Shown here: piece after piece, positions 16,659-23,939 of the stretch | Layout: every line of letters begins with the position of its first letter | How positions within the stretch are numbered: the first letter of the stretch is position 1 | Origin: Saccoglossus kowalevskii | Taxonomy: Eukaryota > Hemichordata > Enteropneusta > Harrimaniidae | Reading direction: 5' to 3' | NCBI RefSeq assembly: GCF_000003605.2 | Contig: NW_003141813.1 | Span: 229,204 to 253,142 of the forward strand | Length of the DNA stretch: 23,939 nt | The notes under the pieces: generated by a model | Seen by the model: only the letters and a program-made list of their open reading frames with translations | Databases searched by the model: none | What the model was told of the DNA's origin: nothing | Translations under genes and position numbers: made by a program

Positions 16659-18734
16659 ATGACGACAGAGATAAAATCCCCGTATGTGAACCGAGGCGAT
16701 GAGTATCATCATTTATCACATGCTAAGAAAAGTTTACGCATAATTAATGAGCTGAGAAATGAAAACTGGAACACTGACGTCACTCTCAGTGCCGGCGACG
16801 AGTACTTTCGGTGTCATGGCGTCGTTCTCGCCGCAGCAAGTCTATATCTTTATGATCTGATTGAACAAGATCGAGAGGATGTGACGTCTGCAAGAGAAGT
16901 TGTGATCACAGATCTGGATATGCTGGGAACAATAGTGGACTACATTTACACCGGACATGTTTGTATTGGTGCCCAATATGTAAAAGCGCTTAGGAAAACC
17001 TCAAAGTTGTTAAAGCTTAAAACTCTCGAAACAGTTTGTGAGGCCTTCCGAGATACTATCAAATACGGACGTGAGTTCAAGTTTGACGACGAAGCTCATG
17101 CACAATTCTTGCATCTTCATTTGAATATCTTACGGGAGGAAAGTTGTCTGACTGACGTCACCTTTCGTGTTGGCGATCACGTGATTCAATGCCACAAGAC
17201 TGTATTATCGGCATCAAGTAGTTACTTTAAAGCCATGTTCACGCATGAAATGCTCGAGAACGAGTTAGATCACATCACGATCAAAGAAACCGATCCTTAC
17301 ATATTCGACTCGCTGGTTCGTTTCTCGTACACCGGCAAGGTCACAATTACGAATGAAAACGTGCAGAACCTGGTGTTAGCTGCTGACCGGTTGAATTTCA
17401 CAGAGGTCGTTGACCTGTGCGTTCATTATATGCAACAGAATCTTCATTCGTCGAATTGTCTTGGAGTTTGGGAGTTTGCCCAGGTCATTTCACATGATAC
17501 ACTAAGTCAAACCGCCTGGCAGTTTGCGGTGAAAAACTTCTCAGCAGTGAGCGAACATGAGGAGTTTCTTTGTCTGGCGTCCGATAAACTGGAGACACTG
17601 ATGAGTGCGCCATTGTTTGTGCTCCGCGAAGAAGATGTTTACGAATCTTTAATGAGATGGTATCACGAAAGCGAGGCTGATCGGCGTGCGCATCTACCTC
17701 GTCTCCTCCAGCATATCCGCTATCCGTTCATGGCGCCCGAATACTTACAACAAATAGAGAGAGAATTAAAAGATATTGTCGACACGCAAATGTACATGGA
17801 GGAGGCAGATGACTATCGTCACATGAAATATAAAGAACGATTAAAGCATCATTTCAACTTGCGCATGACGTCACGCGTATACATCCACGTCATCATCGTC
17901 GTTACATCATCAGGGCCAATTTTGGTGTTTGATCCCGAGGATAACCGATGGTTTGACCTGACTATTTTCCCGTTGGTTAGCCGAGAGCAAATAATCACGG
18001 CATCCATTCTCGGAAATGACGTATTGTGTACAACGAATGCTGGGCATTCCTGGGTTTATAGTATTCCGGGCAACGAGTGGACGAGGAGGGCACCACCATT
18101 ACATATGCATGAAAGAAACGTCGGGCACAAATCAGCCAGTATTGCAGGGCGTGTATTTATTCCCGGCGTTGCTAGGAGATGCCAAACTATGGAAGTATAC
18201 AATCCTGGAAACGATAAGTGGTCTGAAGCACCCTCTATGCCGAAAGCTGTGTGCTACCATGCTCTGACGTCATGTAACGGCAATCTGTTTGTGATCGGAG
18301 GAATGGGAAATGGGGGCGCTATAACAAAAGCAGTTCAAATGTATGACGTGGATGAAAATGTCTGGTCATTGCGCGCGGAGATTCCGGTGAAGTGCGCGCA
18401 CGCGGCCGCAGCGGCCACGGAGAGTAAAATCTATGTATTTGGCAATCAAGACGAGTGTATGGACTCTGTCTTCCAGTATGACGTCATAGCAAATGTTTGG
18501 AGCGACGTGGCCACGTTAAACGCGGGTCGACAACGGTGCACTGGTGTCACGTGCAATGGAAAAGTGTACGCTATTGGCGGACTCCGTGAACCACTATGGA
18601 AGGGCGTCGTCGACGTCGTTGAAGTGTATGACACTGGTCTTAATAAGTGGTCGGTGGTGAGTCACTTACCGTACCACGTATTCGTACAAGCATCGATAGC
18701 AGTTCCTAAGTACGCAATACCACGGTTTTCCTAG
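16659..18734 (+). CDS. Double-BTB, BACK and Kelch protein, probable Cullin-3 ligase adaptor
   Basis: A 691-residue protein encoded without introns. I start at ATG 16659 because the frame can be extended only to TTG 16650 and a splice acceptor ends at 16655. BTB1 spans about residues 28-134: TDVT with D40, CHGVVLAAAS with H53 and YIYTG at 95-99. It is degenerate, having SLYLYDLIEQ where SYFKAMF is usual. BTB2 (152-262) is canonical: D166, CHKTVLSAS with H179, SYFKAMF and FSYTG. An MLE at 198-200 could serve as the Cul3-contact motif. BACK lies at about 268-369. The Kelch part (about 408-688) has tryptophans at 431, 474, 521, 569, 614 and 664, and diglycines at 547 and 640 only. KLHL proteins, usually about 600 residues with one BTB, recruit substrates through the propeller to Cul3-RING ligases in the cytoplasm. 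The extra N-terminal BTB explains the greater length. The substrate and orthologue are unknown. Confidence 0.93.
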   Translation: MTTEIKSPYVNRGDEYHHLSHAKKSLRIINELRNENWNTDVTLSAGDEYFRCHGVVLAAASLYLYDLIEQDREDVTSAREVVITDLDMLGTIVDYIYTGHVCIGAQYVKALRKTSKLLKLKTLETVCEAFRDTIKYGREFKFDDEAHAQFLHLHLNILREESCLTDVTFRVGDHVIQCHKTVLSASSSYFKAMFTHEMLENELDHITIKETDPYIFDSLVRFSYTGKVTITNENVQNLVLAADRLNFTEVVDLCVHYMQQNLHSSNCLGVWEFAQVISHDTLSQTAWQFAVKNFSAVSEHEEFLCLASDKLETLMSAPLFVLREEDVYESLMRWYHESEADRRAHLPRLLQHIRYPFMAPEYLQQIERELKDIVDTQMYMEEADDYRHMKYKERLKHHFNLRMTSRVYIHVIIVVTSSGPILVFDPEDNRWFDLTIFPLVSREQIITASILGNDVLCTTNAGHSWVYSIPGNEWTRRAPPLHMHERNVGHKSASIAGRVFIPGVARRCQTMEVYNPGNDKWSEAPSMPKAVCYHALTSCNGNLFVIGGMGNGGAITKAVQMYDVDENVWSLRAEIPVKCAHAAAAATESKIYVFGNQDECMDSVFQYDVIANVWSDVATLNAGRQRCTGVTCNGKVYAIGGLREPLWKGVVDVVEVYDTGLNKWSVVSHLPYHVFVQASIAVPKYAIPRFS

Positions 18735-19041
18735 TAACCGTAACTAGTATTGGACCTAGTTCAGGGGTCGACACGACTGAAACAAGGCTTCATATCTGCA
18801 TTATATGAAATTGCAAAATGGAATGAACTCTTAGTGGTGCTAGTTATAAATGAATTCATAAAGAAAACGTTGCCTTATGTTATTACTTATTAATTATACA
18901 CAGAGAAGACTTATTGGCGGGAAATTGTGCCTTATTTTGCAAACGTGAAGAGCAGGCACATACTAACACGACAAAACAGCACGAACACAATCTTTAAACT
19001 GAAAGTGAAAGGAAGCAAAATATCTGATAACACTGAATAAA
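18735..19041 (+). terminator. 3' UTR with AATAAA poly(A) signal
   Basis: The first clear AATAAA after the stop is at 19036-19041, about 300 bases downstream. A GT-rich stretch (GTGGGTGGGTAG) follows at about 19055, as expected of a downstream element. Cleavage near 19055 is inferred. Confidence 0.5.
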
Positions 19042-19059
19042 ACTCTAGTTAAAGAGTGG

Positions 19060-19867
19060 GTGGGTAGATTTCAAAACTCCGAGAACTGTCATGGTTGTCC
19101 CTCGACAATGGCTGCCACCCAAGTCGATAGTCACGTAACACTGGCTAATTAGCAGACAATTATAATTAGCCAATATTAGCTGGCTAACCAATATTACCAC
19201 ATGAAGATATTCGGACAAACTCAAGTACACACGAACAGTGACCGAATTTCTGCAGACATACAGTGACAACCACCACACAATAACAATTGTAAACATTATC
19301 GTCTGCGCAAAAATGTCACCATGCGCATCAGATTTGTCTGTAAACAATGTAACTTTTTTATCTGGTTTTGAATTTTAACATTTTCTGGTTTTAACAGTGC
19401 TTACGAATTTGCTGCATATAATTAGATTTATATGCAAATTGTTGATTTAGATATAATGTGCGACCTTTGACTACACACATCCGGGCACTGTTTTTGAGTT
19501 ATTACCAACAATTTTGTTTTATTAAACTTTTTTTTAAACTTTAACATTTTGGGTGCCAGATATTTCTCCCGCCTAAAATTCAGTGCAAATATGTTCCCAT
19601 TCCGTAAAATTTTCACCAAATTTCATCATTATTTTGGTCCATACATATAGTTTAAGATATTGCGTTTAATTTTTTATCAAAAGATTTGGCATTTTTTGTC
19701 AGTATTTTATATCCCTCCTACAGCAGACTATACAAAATCAATTTGTAGACGGTGCCAAAAGTTGACAATAGCGCTCAAACGGGCGAAACACACAGTTGTA
19801 TATTATGCCCGGGCGGTACTTGCAAAAAATACTGACAAGGGGTGTGTAGCTGGTTGTTTGAAACCAC
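19060..19867. other. 0.8 kb without a supported gene
   Basis: A patch at 19140-19200 has several TAATTAG and CCAATATTA motifs that could bind homeodomain proteins. A hydrophobic 100-codon frame on the minus strand (19045-19347) starts with TTG and is not called. Confidence 0.4.
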
Positions 19868-20160
19868 TACCCCTATCAGACAGAAATAAACTCAAATTGC
19901 CTACCGCTTTTCAGACAAACTGTGGATATTTGACACCACTTTCCAGACAGTAAGCATAAATGGTACCAAGGGAAAAGCAGGTGGGCATGGAAGAAAAAAT
20001 GCAAAATGCTTTGACGATCGAAATGAAGTCACAGAAAGAAAATATCAGCTTCATTCTTCTGATTGTTGGATCACTCAAGCTCTAGAGAGTCTTTGGAAAA
20101 AAAGGATACCCCTTTTCAGACAGACAGGGTAAAATAACATACCCCTTTTCAGACAGAAGT
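19868..20160 (+). repeat. Irregularly spaced CCCCTTTTCAGACAG motif, five times
   Basis: The motif is seen near 19869 (ACCCCTATCAGACAG), 19902 (ACCGCTTTTCAGACA), 19935 (CCACTTTCCAGACAG), 20108 and 20142 (ACCCCTTTTCAGACAG). Spacing is 33, 33, 173 and 34 bases, so it is a decayed tandem repeat with a period near 33-34 and an unrelated middle. Confidence 0.6.
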
Positions 20161-20231
20161 GGTGAATTTGGAACCCCGGCACATGTACATATAGCACTTC
20201 AATGTGAGTACCCCAAGGATATTAGAACCTA

Positions 20232-20317
20232 CCCCGGCTTCCTCAGTCTGTTGCTCCGCTTCGCTAATTCATATTTGCCAGAGAAGCGGAAAAAAAACAG
20301 ACTGAGGAAGCTGGGGC
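20232..20317. repeat. Strong palindrome with 31-35-base arms
   Basis: The left arm 20232-20262 reads CCCCGGCTTCCTCAGTCTG then TTGCTCCGCTTC. The right arm 20283-20317 is its reverse complement with an A-run in place of part of the stem. The loop is about 20 bases. It could be a tiny MITE or an extruding hairpin. No target duplication is certain. Confidence 0.75.
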
Positions 20318-20643
20318 AATCAGAACCGAAAGACTAATAACTTGAGTAGACATCATCTCGAACCCTAATCCTCTCCGCAAGATGACTATAGGTGGCCTAA
20401 AAAGGGACATGTACATTTGTTTTAAATTGCGTAAATAATCATTACGTCATGTCAATTTTATTATTATTTATTAAGAATTTCGATTCGGAAAATAAACAAA
20501 TGAATAAACAAAAATAACGACAGGGGCACAACTCAAATGATATCTCGTGGACTTAGTTGGGGTAAATGACCTTGGGCGTCTGCAAATGTACTCCTCGTCT
20601 GACCTTATTCACGATCTTCAGCGCGTTATATGATTACGTCAGT
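20318..20643. other. Non-coding spacer, nothing recognised
   Basis: No supported feature. Confidence 0.35.
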
Positions 20644-20649
20644 TTTATT
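20644..20649 (-). terminator. Poly(A) signal on the minus strand
   Basis: AATAAA on the minus strand, about 200 bases after the stop of the candidate frame at 20853-20978. By itself this hexamer is common in AT-rich DNA. Confidence 0.3.
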
Positions 20650-20852
20650 TTTCGCAACAACTTGTAATTGTGACAAACGCTATCAAACTTGAGGGCGTTG
20701 CTGGCTTAGGGTCGGTTTGGGTACGAGAAGTCTTTCCAAATGGAGAGTGAAGAATATCGCTCGGCGAATGCTACATTCGAACAATGACTCGAATGAGATA
20801 CCAACATGCGAATTCAGTTACTTAACGAATAGATTGCTGTGAAAATTGGTTC

Positions 20853-20978
20853 TTATGATGTAGAATTCACAGAGCGAGAATTGTTAAGCTGAACGAATCC
20901 AGTAGAATCTTGCGAATACGCATCGTTTTCCGAACCCAGCTCATTATCAACTTCCTGCCTTTTTGCTTTAGAAACCAT
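20853..20978 (-). CDS. Candidate terminal coding exon or small ORF, function unknown
   Basis: The ATG (plus 20976-20978) is in a good context, CCCGCCATGG. The 41-residue product starts MVSKAKRQEVDNELGSEN, is polar and acidic without cysteine, and ends at TAA. This composition looks like a cytoplasmic tail or disordered terminus. An acceptor-like TTTTGTCAAG ends at plus 20996, and the frame stays open through it, so it may be a last exon of a gene whose other exons lie outside the window. An AATAAA follows about 200 bases on. No family is recognised. Confidence 0.33.
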   Translation of the reverse strand: MVSKAKRQEVDNELGSENDAYSQDSTGFVQLNNSRSVNSTS

Positions 20979-20996
20979 GGCGGGATTATATCGGAC

Positions 20997-21300
20997 TTGA
21001 CAAAATATAATGCAGAATCGACTCACTGGGACCGGGTGCAGAAATACTGCTTTGTCATGGCGGGAAATCAAACATGTCCGTTTGCTGATAGTCGATAGAA
21101 GAAACTTCTCTCCTCTATTACAGCAATAATTTCCAATATTATATTTTATGTTTACCAGGTTATAAGATCGATGACAACTTGCATAAGATATATTCTTTCC
21201 TGTATACATCACGGAGTAATCAGTCCTTAATTGCGCCCTCTAGTGACGAAAGATTTGTTCTGAATTAGAGTGACCTGATTATGTTTTTGAGAGATTTGAC
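20997..21300. other. Spacer with an inverted CTCF-like motif
   Basis: GCGCCCTCTAGTGAC at 21233-21247 is the exact reverse complement of the 15-mer at 12956-12970. Nothing else is supported. Confidence 0.5.
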
Positions 21301-21488
21301 TACTGTAAAATACTTTATTTTTGCTTTGAATTAATTTTCGCTGAAAATAAAATCCTGCAAATATAACTTTTTTTCCTATATTTTACATTCAACTCGCCAA
21401 AAAATCAGTGAAAATAAATTCCATAAGAACACCCAAAAAGTCTTTTCAGCGAAAATTAATTCCAGTTAAAATAAAGTATTCTACAGTA
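21301..21488 (+). mobile_element. TA-type MITE, family M2, copy d (best-preserved)
   Basis: 188 bp with matching ends TACTGTAAAATACTTTATTT and ...AAATAAAGTATTCTACAGTA. The arms contain GAATTAATTTTCGCTG and CAGCGAAAATTAATTCC, and the interior has ACATTCAACTCGCC. It is non-coding. A TA dinucleotide is the likely target. Confidence 0.85.
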
Positions 21489-21519
21489 TATGTTGAGCGA
21501 CTACGCAAACAACCAAACG

Positions 21520-21570
21520 CATATACGGTATTGTGACGTCACAGAAGTGTTCAATCACCAGAGGGTAAGC
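21520..21570 (+). repeat. Shared block with CRE and CTCF-like motif, copy 2
   Basis: CATATACGGTATTGTGACG, TGACGTCACAGA at 21534 and TCACCAGAGGG at 21555 follow the order of the block at 12922-12972. It begins 31 bases after an M2 MITE, against 92 in the other copy, so the two may be parts of one larger repeat. Confidence 0.55.
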
Positions 21571-21664
21571 CTTTGTGTTGTGAAATGGTATAGTAGAAAG
21601 GTGTTTTGTTGAGTACATTTTCCTGTTTCAAAAGTTGCAGTTAGATGGTCATCGGTACAACTAC

Positions 21665-21797
21665 TTAAAGCGCGGTGGTCGTCGCACAGCTTGTGTTCGA
21701 ATTTCATGTAAATAAACAATGTATACCGCACGCGTTGTATACGTCGCTATGAGTCCCATGTCGAACAGAACGCGGCGCGACGACCACCGCCCTTTAA
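21665..21797 (+). mobile_element. TTAA-type MITE, family T2, complete copy
   Basis: TTAA at 21665-21668 and 21794-21797 flank a 125-bp core. The inverted ends are AGCGCGGTGGTCGTCGC and GCGACGACCACCGCCCT. The interior has GTTCGAATTTCATG, TAAATAAACAATGTAT and CGTCGCTATGAGTCCCATG. The ends share AGCG and TTAA with family T1, which suggests the same type of transposase. Confidence 0.88.
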
Positions 21798-21959
21798 AAT
21801 ATTATTAGATATACTCAATGTTGTGACCTTTACGAAGGTCACGTTGATCCCTATCGCGTGTACGTCAACACAGAGTGAGTGACAGGTCTAGTCGGGCAGT
21901 GAGCGAATTAGATATGAAAGATGTTGGGTAAGATTACGATACACGCTTCCTTGACATCT
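21798..21959. other. Short spacer, nothing recognised
   Basis: Holds GACCTTTACGAAGGTCACG, a short inverted repeat at about 21826-21842. No gene. Confidence 0.35.
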
Positions 21960-22335
21960 TTAAGGGGTGGTCCGTTTTTTATAAGGGGGTGGATGACAGA
22001 TTTGTACCATTATTAGGGGGTAGCCCGTTATTTGTACGGGGGTGAATGACAGATATGCACCACTGTTAGGAGTGAACCATTTGTTTGTGTGCTAGGGGTT
22101 TGACCAATTTATAGCAGATCTGTACATGGGTTGGAAGTTGTCCATTATTTGTACAGGTAGTTTGAATGACAGACCTGTGTCATTGTTGGAAGTTTGTTTG
22201 TCTGGCGGGCGTACATCTATATATAATATTCTAGGGGTGGTCCATTATATGTAGGGGGTGAATGACAGTCGAAGTACCATTATTATGGATGGTCCGTTAT
22301 TTTTTTTTCAGAAGGAGGGGTGGATGGTAAATTGT
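21960..22335 (+). repeat. Diverged minisatellite, unit ~54-60 bp
   Basis: Recurring blocks are GGGGTGGTCCGTTATTTGTA and GGGGGTGAATGACAGA followed by TACCATTATT. They occur near 21964/21985, 22016/22039, 22128/22158, 22235/22253 and 22284/22316. Copies differ by substitutions and short gaps, so the array is old. The G-rich top strand is striking. Confidence 0.75.
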
Positions 22336-22551
22336 CAGGGATATTATTTATAACAAAGAAATAGAGTAAAACAAATTGCCAAATAATCTGTATGAGAGAA
22401 TATGAAACCATAACATACGAAGTATGTGTAGCGACCGAAATCTGTTTTTTGTGTTGTCAAATTGTGCCAACTCGCCACTTATTTCTTTTCACACGTCTTT
22501 CCAAAAAATCGTGAAAAAAATGGGAGCAAGGCACTTTCCCGAAAAGTATAC
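22336..22551. other. Short spacer, nothing recognised
   Basis: No supported feature. Confidence 0.35.
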
Positions 22552-22668
22552 GCAGGAATTGAGTCCCAGGCGACGATAACAACACATGCTAAAGACGCAA
22601 AGGCTCATGGGTAGATGCTTGTTTGTAAACAATGACACGCTATGGGCATCTGACGCATGCGCAGTGAC
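22552..22668 (+). mobile_element. TTAA-type MITE, family T1, copy d (ends lost)
   Basis: GGAATTGAGTCCCAGGCGAC, CTCATGGGTAGATGCTTG, TTTGTAAACAATGACACGC and GACGCATGCGCAG match the T1 interior. Neither terminal AGCGGG end is present. Confidence 0.68.
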
Positions 22669-22756
22669 ATTATAAAATAAATCGGTACTTGATTCCCAGA
22701 CAGCTTGCAATGGATATTTTAGCTTTATAGCGTAGATACCCGAATTCCCAGGGGAC

Positions 22757-22840
22757 AAACAATGTATTTTACACGCGTTGTATACGTCGCTATGAGTCCC
22801 ATATCGAACAGGACGCGGTGCGACGACAATCGATCTTTAA
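22757..22840 (+). mobile_element. TTAA-type MITE, family T2, 5'-truncated copy
   Basis: Starts in AAACAATGTATTTTACACGC and continues as the T2 right half, CGTCGCTATGAGTCCCATA and GCGACGACAATCGATCT, then TTAA at 22837-22840. The left end is missing. Confidence 0.7.
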
Positions 22841-23843
22841 AGTGGGACATATGAAATCGATATGAGTGTTCTGCATTTCACTGATTTCTAAATACAAATT
22901 TACCCCATTTTTGATAAAATGCGGACTTTCGAAAAAATCAAAAACCTTTATGATCTCTCCCTCTTACAAAAGTTTACAAACTCTTTATCTTAAAGGTCAA
23001 GTCTCTAAGCCGCGGCAGAGTGAACATGCGATTAGCCAATCGCTGCAGTCGTTGGACCGATCACGTGATTACCAGGGACGTGTCTTGCACAATTGCTACT
23101 ACTAAATACAACAAGTAACCTGTAGAATACTGTGTGGGTAATATTTTTATATGATTTTGTGCATTTGCAGCAAATAGTTACCAAACAATGAGAAATCTAT
23201 AGGATTGAATATACCCCACAGCTGGCTTCACATGCATTGTTCATAGTTCATATGGTGCTTACACCAGGATTTAATTACAGCACTTAGGCGGTATGTGGTT
23301 ACAGCTTAATGTTCGAGTAATCGCAAGAAATTGACATGACAATAGAAATTCATTAAAGACTGCCACTCCCATGCAATTAACAGCGAGTGAAATTCCTGGG
23401 ATTGAAACATATATTTTGAAGTCACTGGTGTAGGCAACGAATAACTGCAAGTTGACATAAAGACGAGGTAGTTTATTTAATCAGTGGTCAACTAGAGGCT
23501 GAAATTATAATTAATTTGTTTATTTCAATTTCTCCTGACGTCAAATAGAATACACTAGTGAAACACGGTAGTAACTGTGGGTGAAAGGATGTTTTGGGGT
23601 GTAGTTTACATTGTATATAGAGTGGTAGGGTCGGGTGTAATGTGTTCATTTCCAACTACTAGTATTATGAAGTCACGTAGAATTTCACTTAATTTATTTT
23701 TTCTGACATGTTTTCAAGCATTACATGTGAATCCAATTTTCACTGCGCTGTGTCTCAATAGAGTATGAGGGAAATGGCATATTCACTGGAATTTATTTCA
23801 GGGGAAAAATGTTTTTAGTGATAATGTAGTATTATGACAGATA
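22841..23843. other. 1 kb without a supported gene
   Basis: ATCACGTGAT is at 23060-23069 and TGACGTCA at 23536. At 23780-23805, CACTGGAATTTATTTCAGG resembles an M2 arm. Short frames at 22866 and 23577 have no motifs. Confidence 0.35.
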
Positions 23844-23939
23844 CCCTCCCCGTGGCTTTCATTGCGTATGGAAGTTATTTTCACGAGTGATGCGGTGTAT
23901 CCTGCTGCCGTACTTTCACGAGCGAAGCCACGGGGAGGG
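23844..23939. repeat. Palindromic element at the window edge
   Basis: CCCTCCCCGTGGCTT at 23844-23858 is the reverse complement of AAGCCACGGGGAGGG, the last 15 bases of the window. The interior repeats TTTCACGAG twice. It is probably a small MITE about 96 bp long. The right flank is outside the window, so a target duplication cannot be checked. Confidence 0.65.

Noticed and set aside
17866-18634. Small frames overlapping the BTB-Kelch exon on both strands
   Set aside because: They are shadows of the strongly supported coding frame.
19045-19347. A hydrophobic 100-codon minus-strand frame
   Set aside because: Starts with TTG, and the hydrophobicity comes from AT-rich codons. It overlaps the poly(A) region of the BTB-Kelch gene.
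22866-23105. A 79-codon forward frame
   Set aside because: Starts with GTG in AT-rich DNA and has no motif or context.

Overview
The window reads as nuclear DNA of a bilaterian invertebrate, most likely a marine one and perhaps a mollusc or other lophotrochozoan. The reasons are AT-rich non-coding DNA packed with short non-autonomous DNA transposons, the C-terminal end of a LINE, a tRNA-like SINE pair, splice-site and poly(A) signals, and a BTB-BACK-Kelch gene whose coding part is one exon. The clade is inference; nothing in the sequence fixes the species.

The only gene I can support strongly is at 16659-18734 (+). It encodes a 691-residue protein with two tandem BTB domains, a BACK domain and a Kelch propeller, and is probably a substrate adaptor of a Cullin-3 ubiquitin ligase. 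A splice acceptor lies directly before the ATG and a poly(A) signal at 19036, so a non-coding 5' exon is likely. A TATA box at 15962 and a GTAAGT donor at 16115 give one possible model. Two weak coding candidates are a 28-codon frame with an ideal start context at 9060-9146 (+) and a 41-codon frame at 20853-20978 (-) followed by a poly(A) signal.

Layout: 1-475, LINE 3' end. 473-613, reverse copy of a dispersed repeat called R1 here, with forward copies near 5075 and 14395. 789-951, TTAA-flanked MITE. 1241-1641, two SINE copies head to head. 1921-2363, a tandem duplication in which one copy is split by a 211-bp MITE and the other keeps the empty site. 2641-4117, microsatellite, CCAAT-pair repeat and two more TTAA MITEs. 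4659-4764, long hairpin. 5298-5555, six 43-bp tandem units. 6209-6413, LTR-like promoter, hairpin and poly(A) module. 6420-8515, no gene seen. 8516-8726, second 211-bp MITE, inverted. 9060-10926, candidate small exons and two MITE families. 10927-15960, repeats and unassigned DNA. 15962-19060, the BTB-Kelch locus. 19868-23939, short repeats, a minisatellite, more MITEs and two strong palindromes.

The genes do not form a visible pathway. The most unusual signals are the duplicated BTB domain, the excess of the palindrome TGACGTCA (11 copies, all after 10.9 kb, five inside the coding exon), CTCF-like motifs carried by a dispersed repeat, and a natural empty site beside a MITE insertion. Most of the window is transposon debris, and I recognise no defence, toxin or viral system in it.
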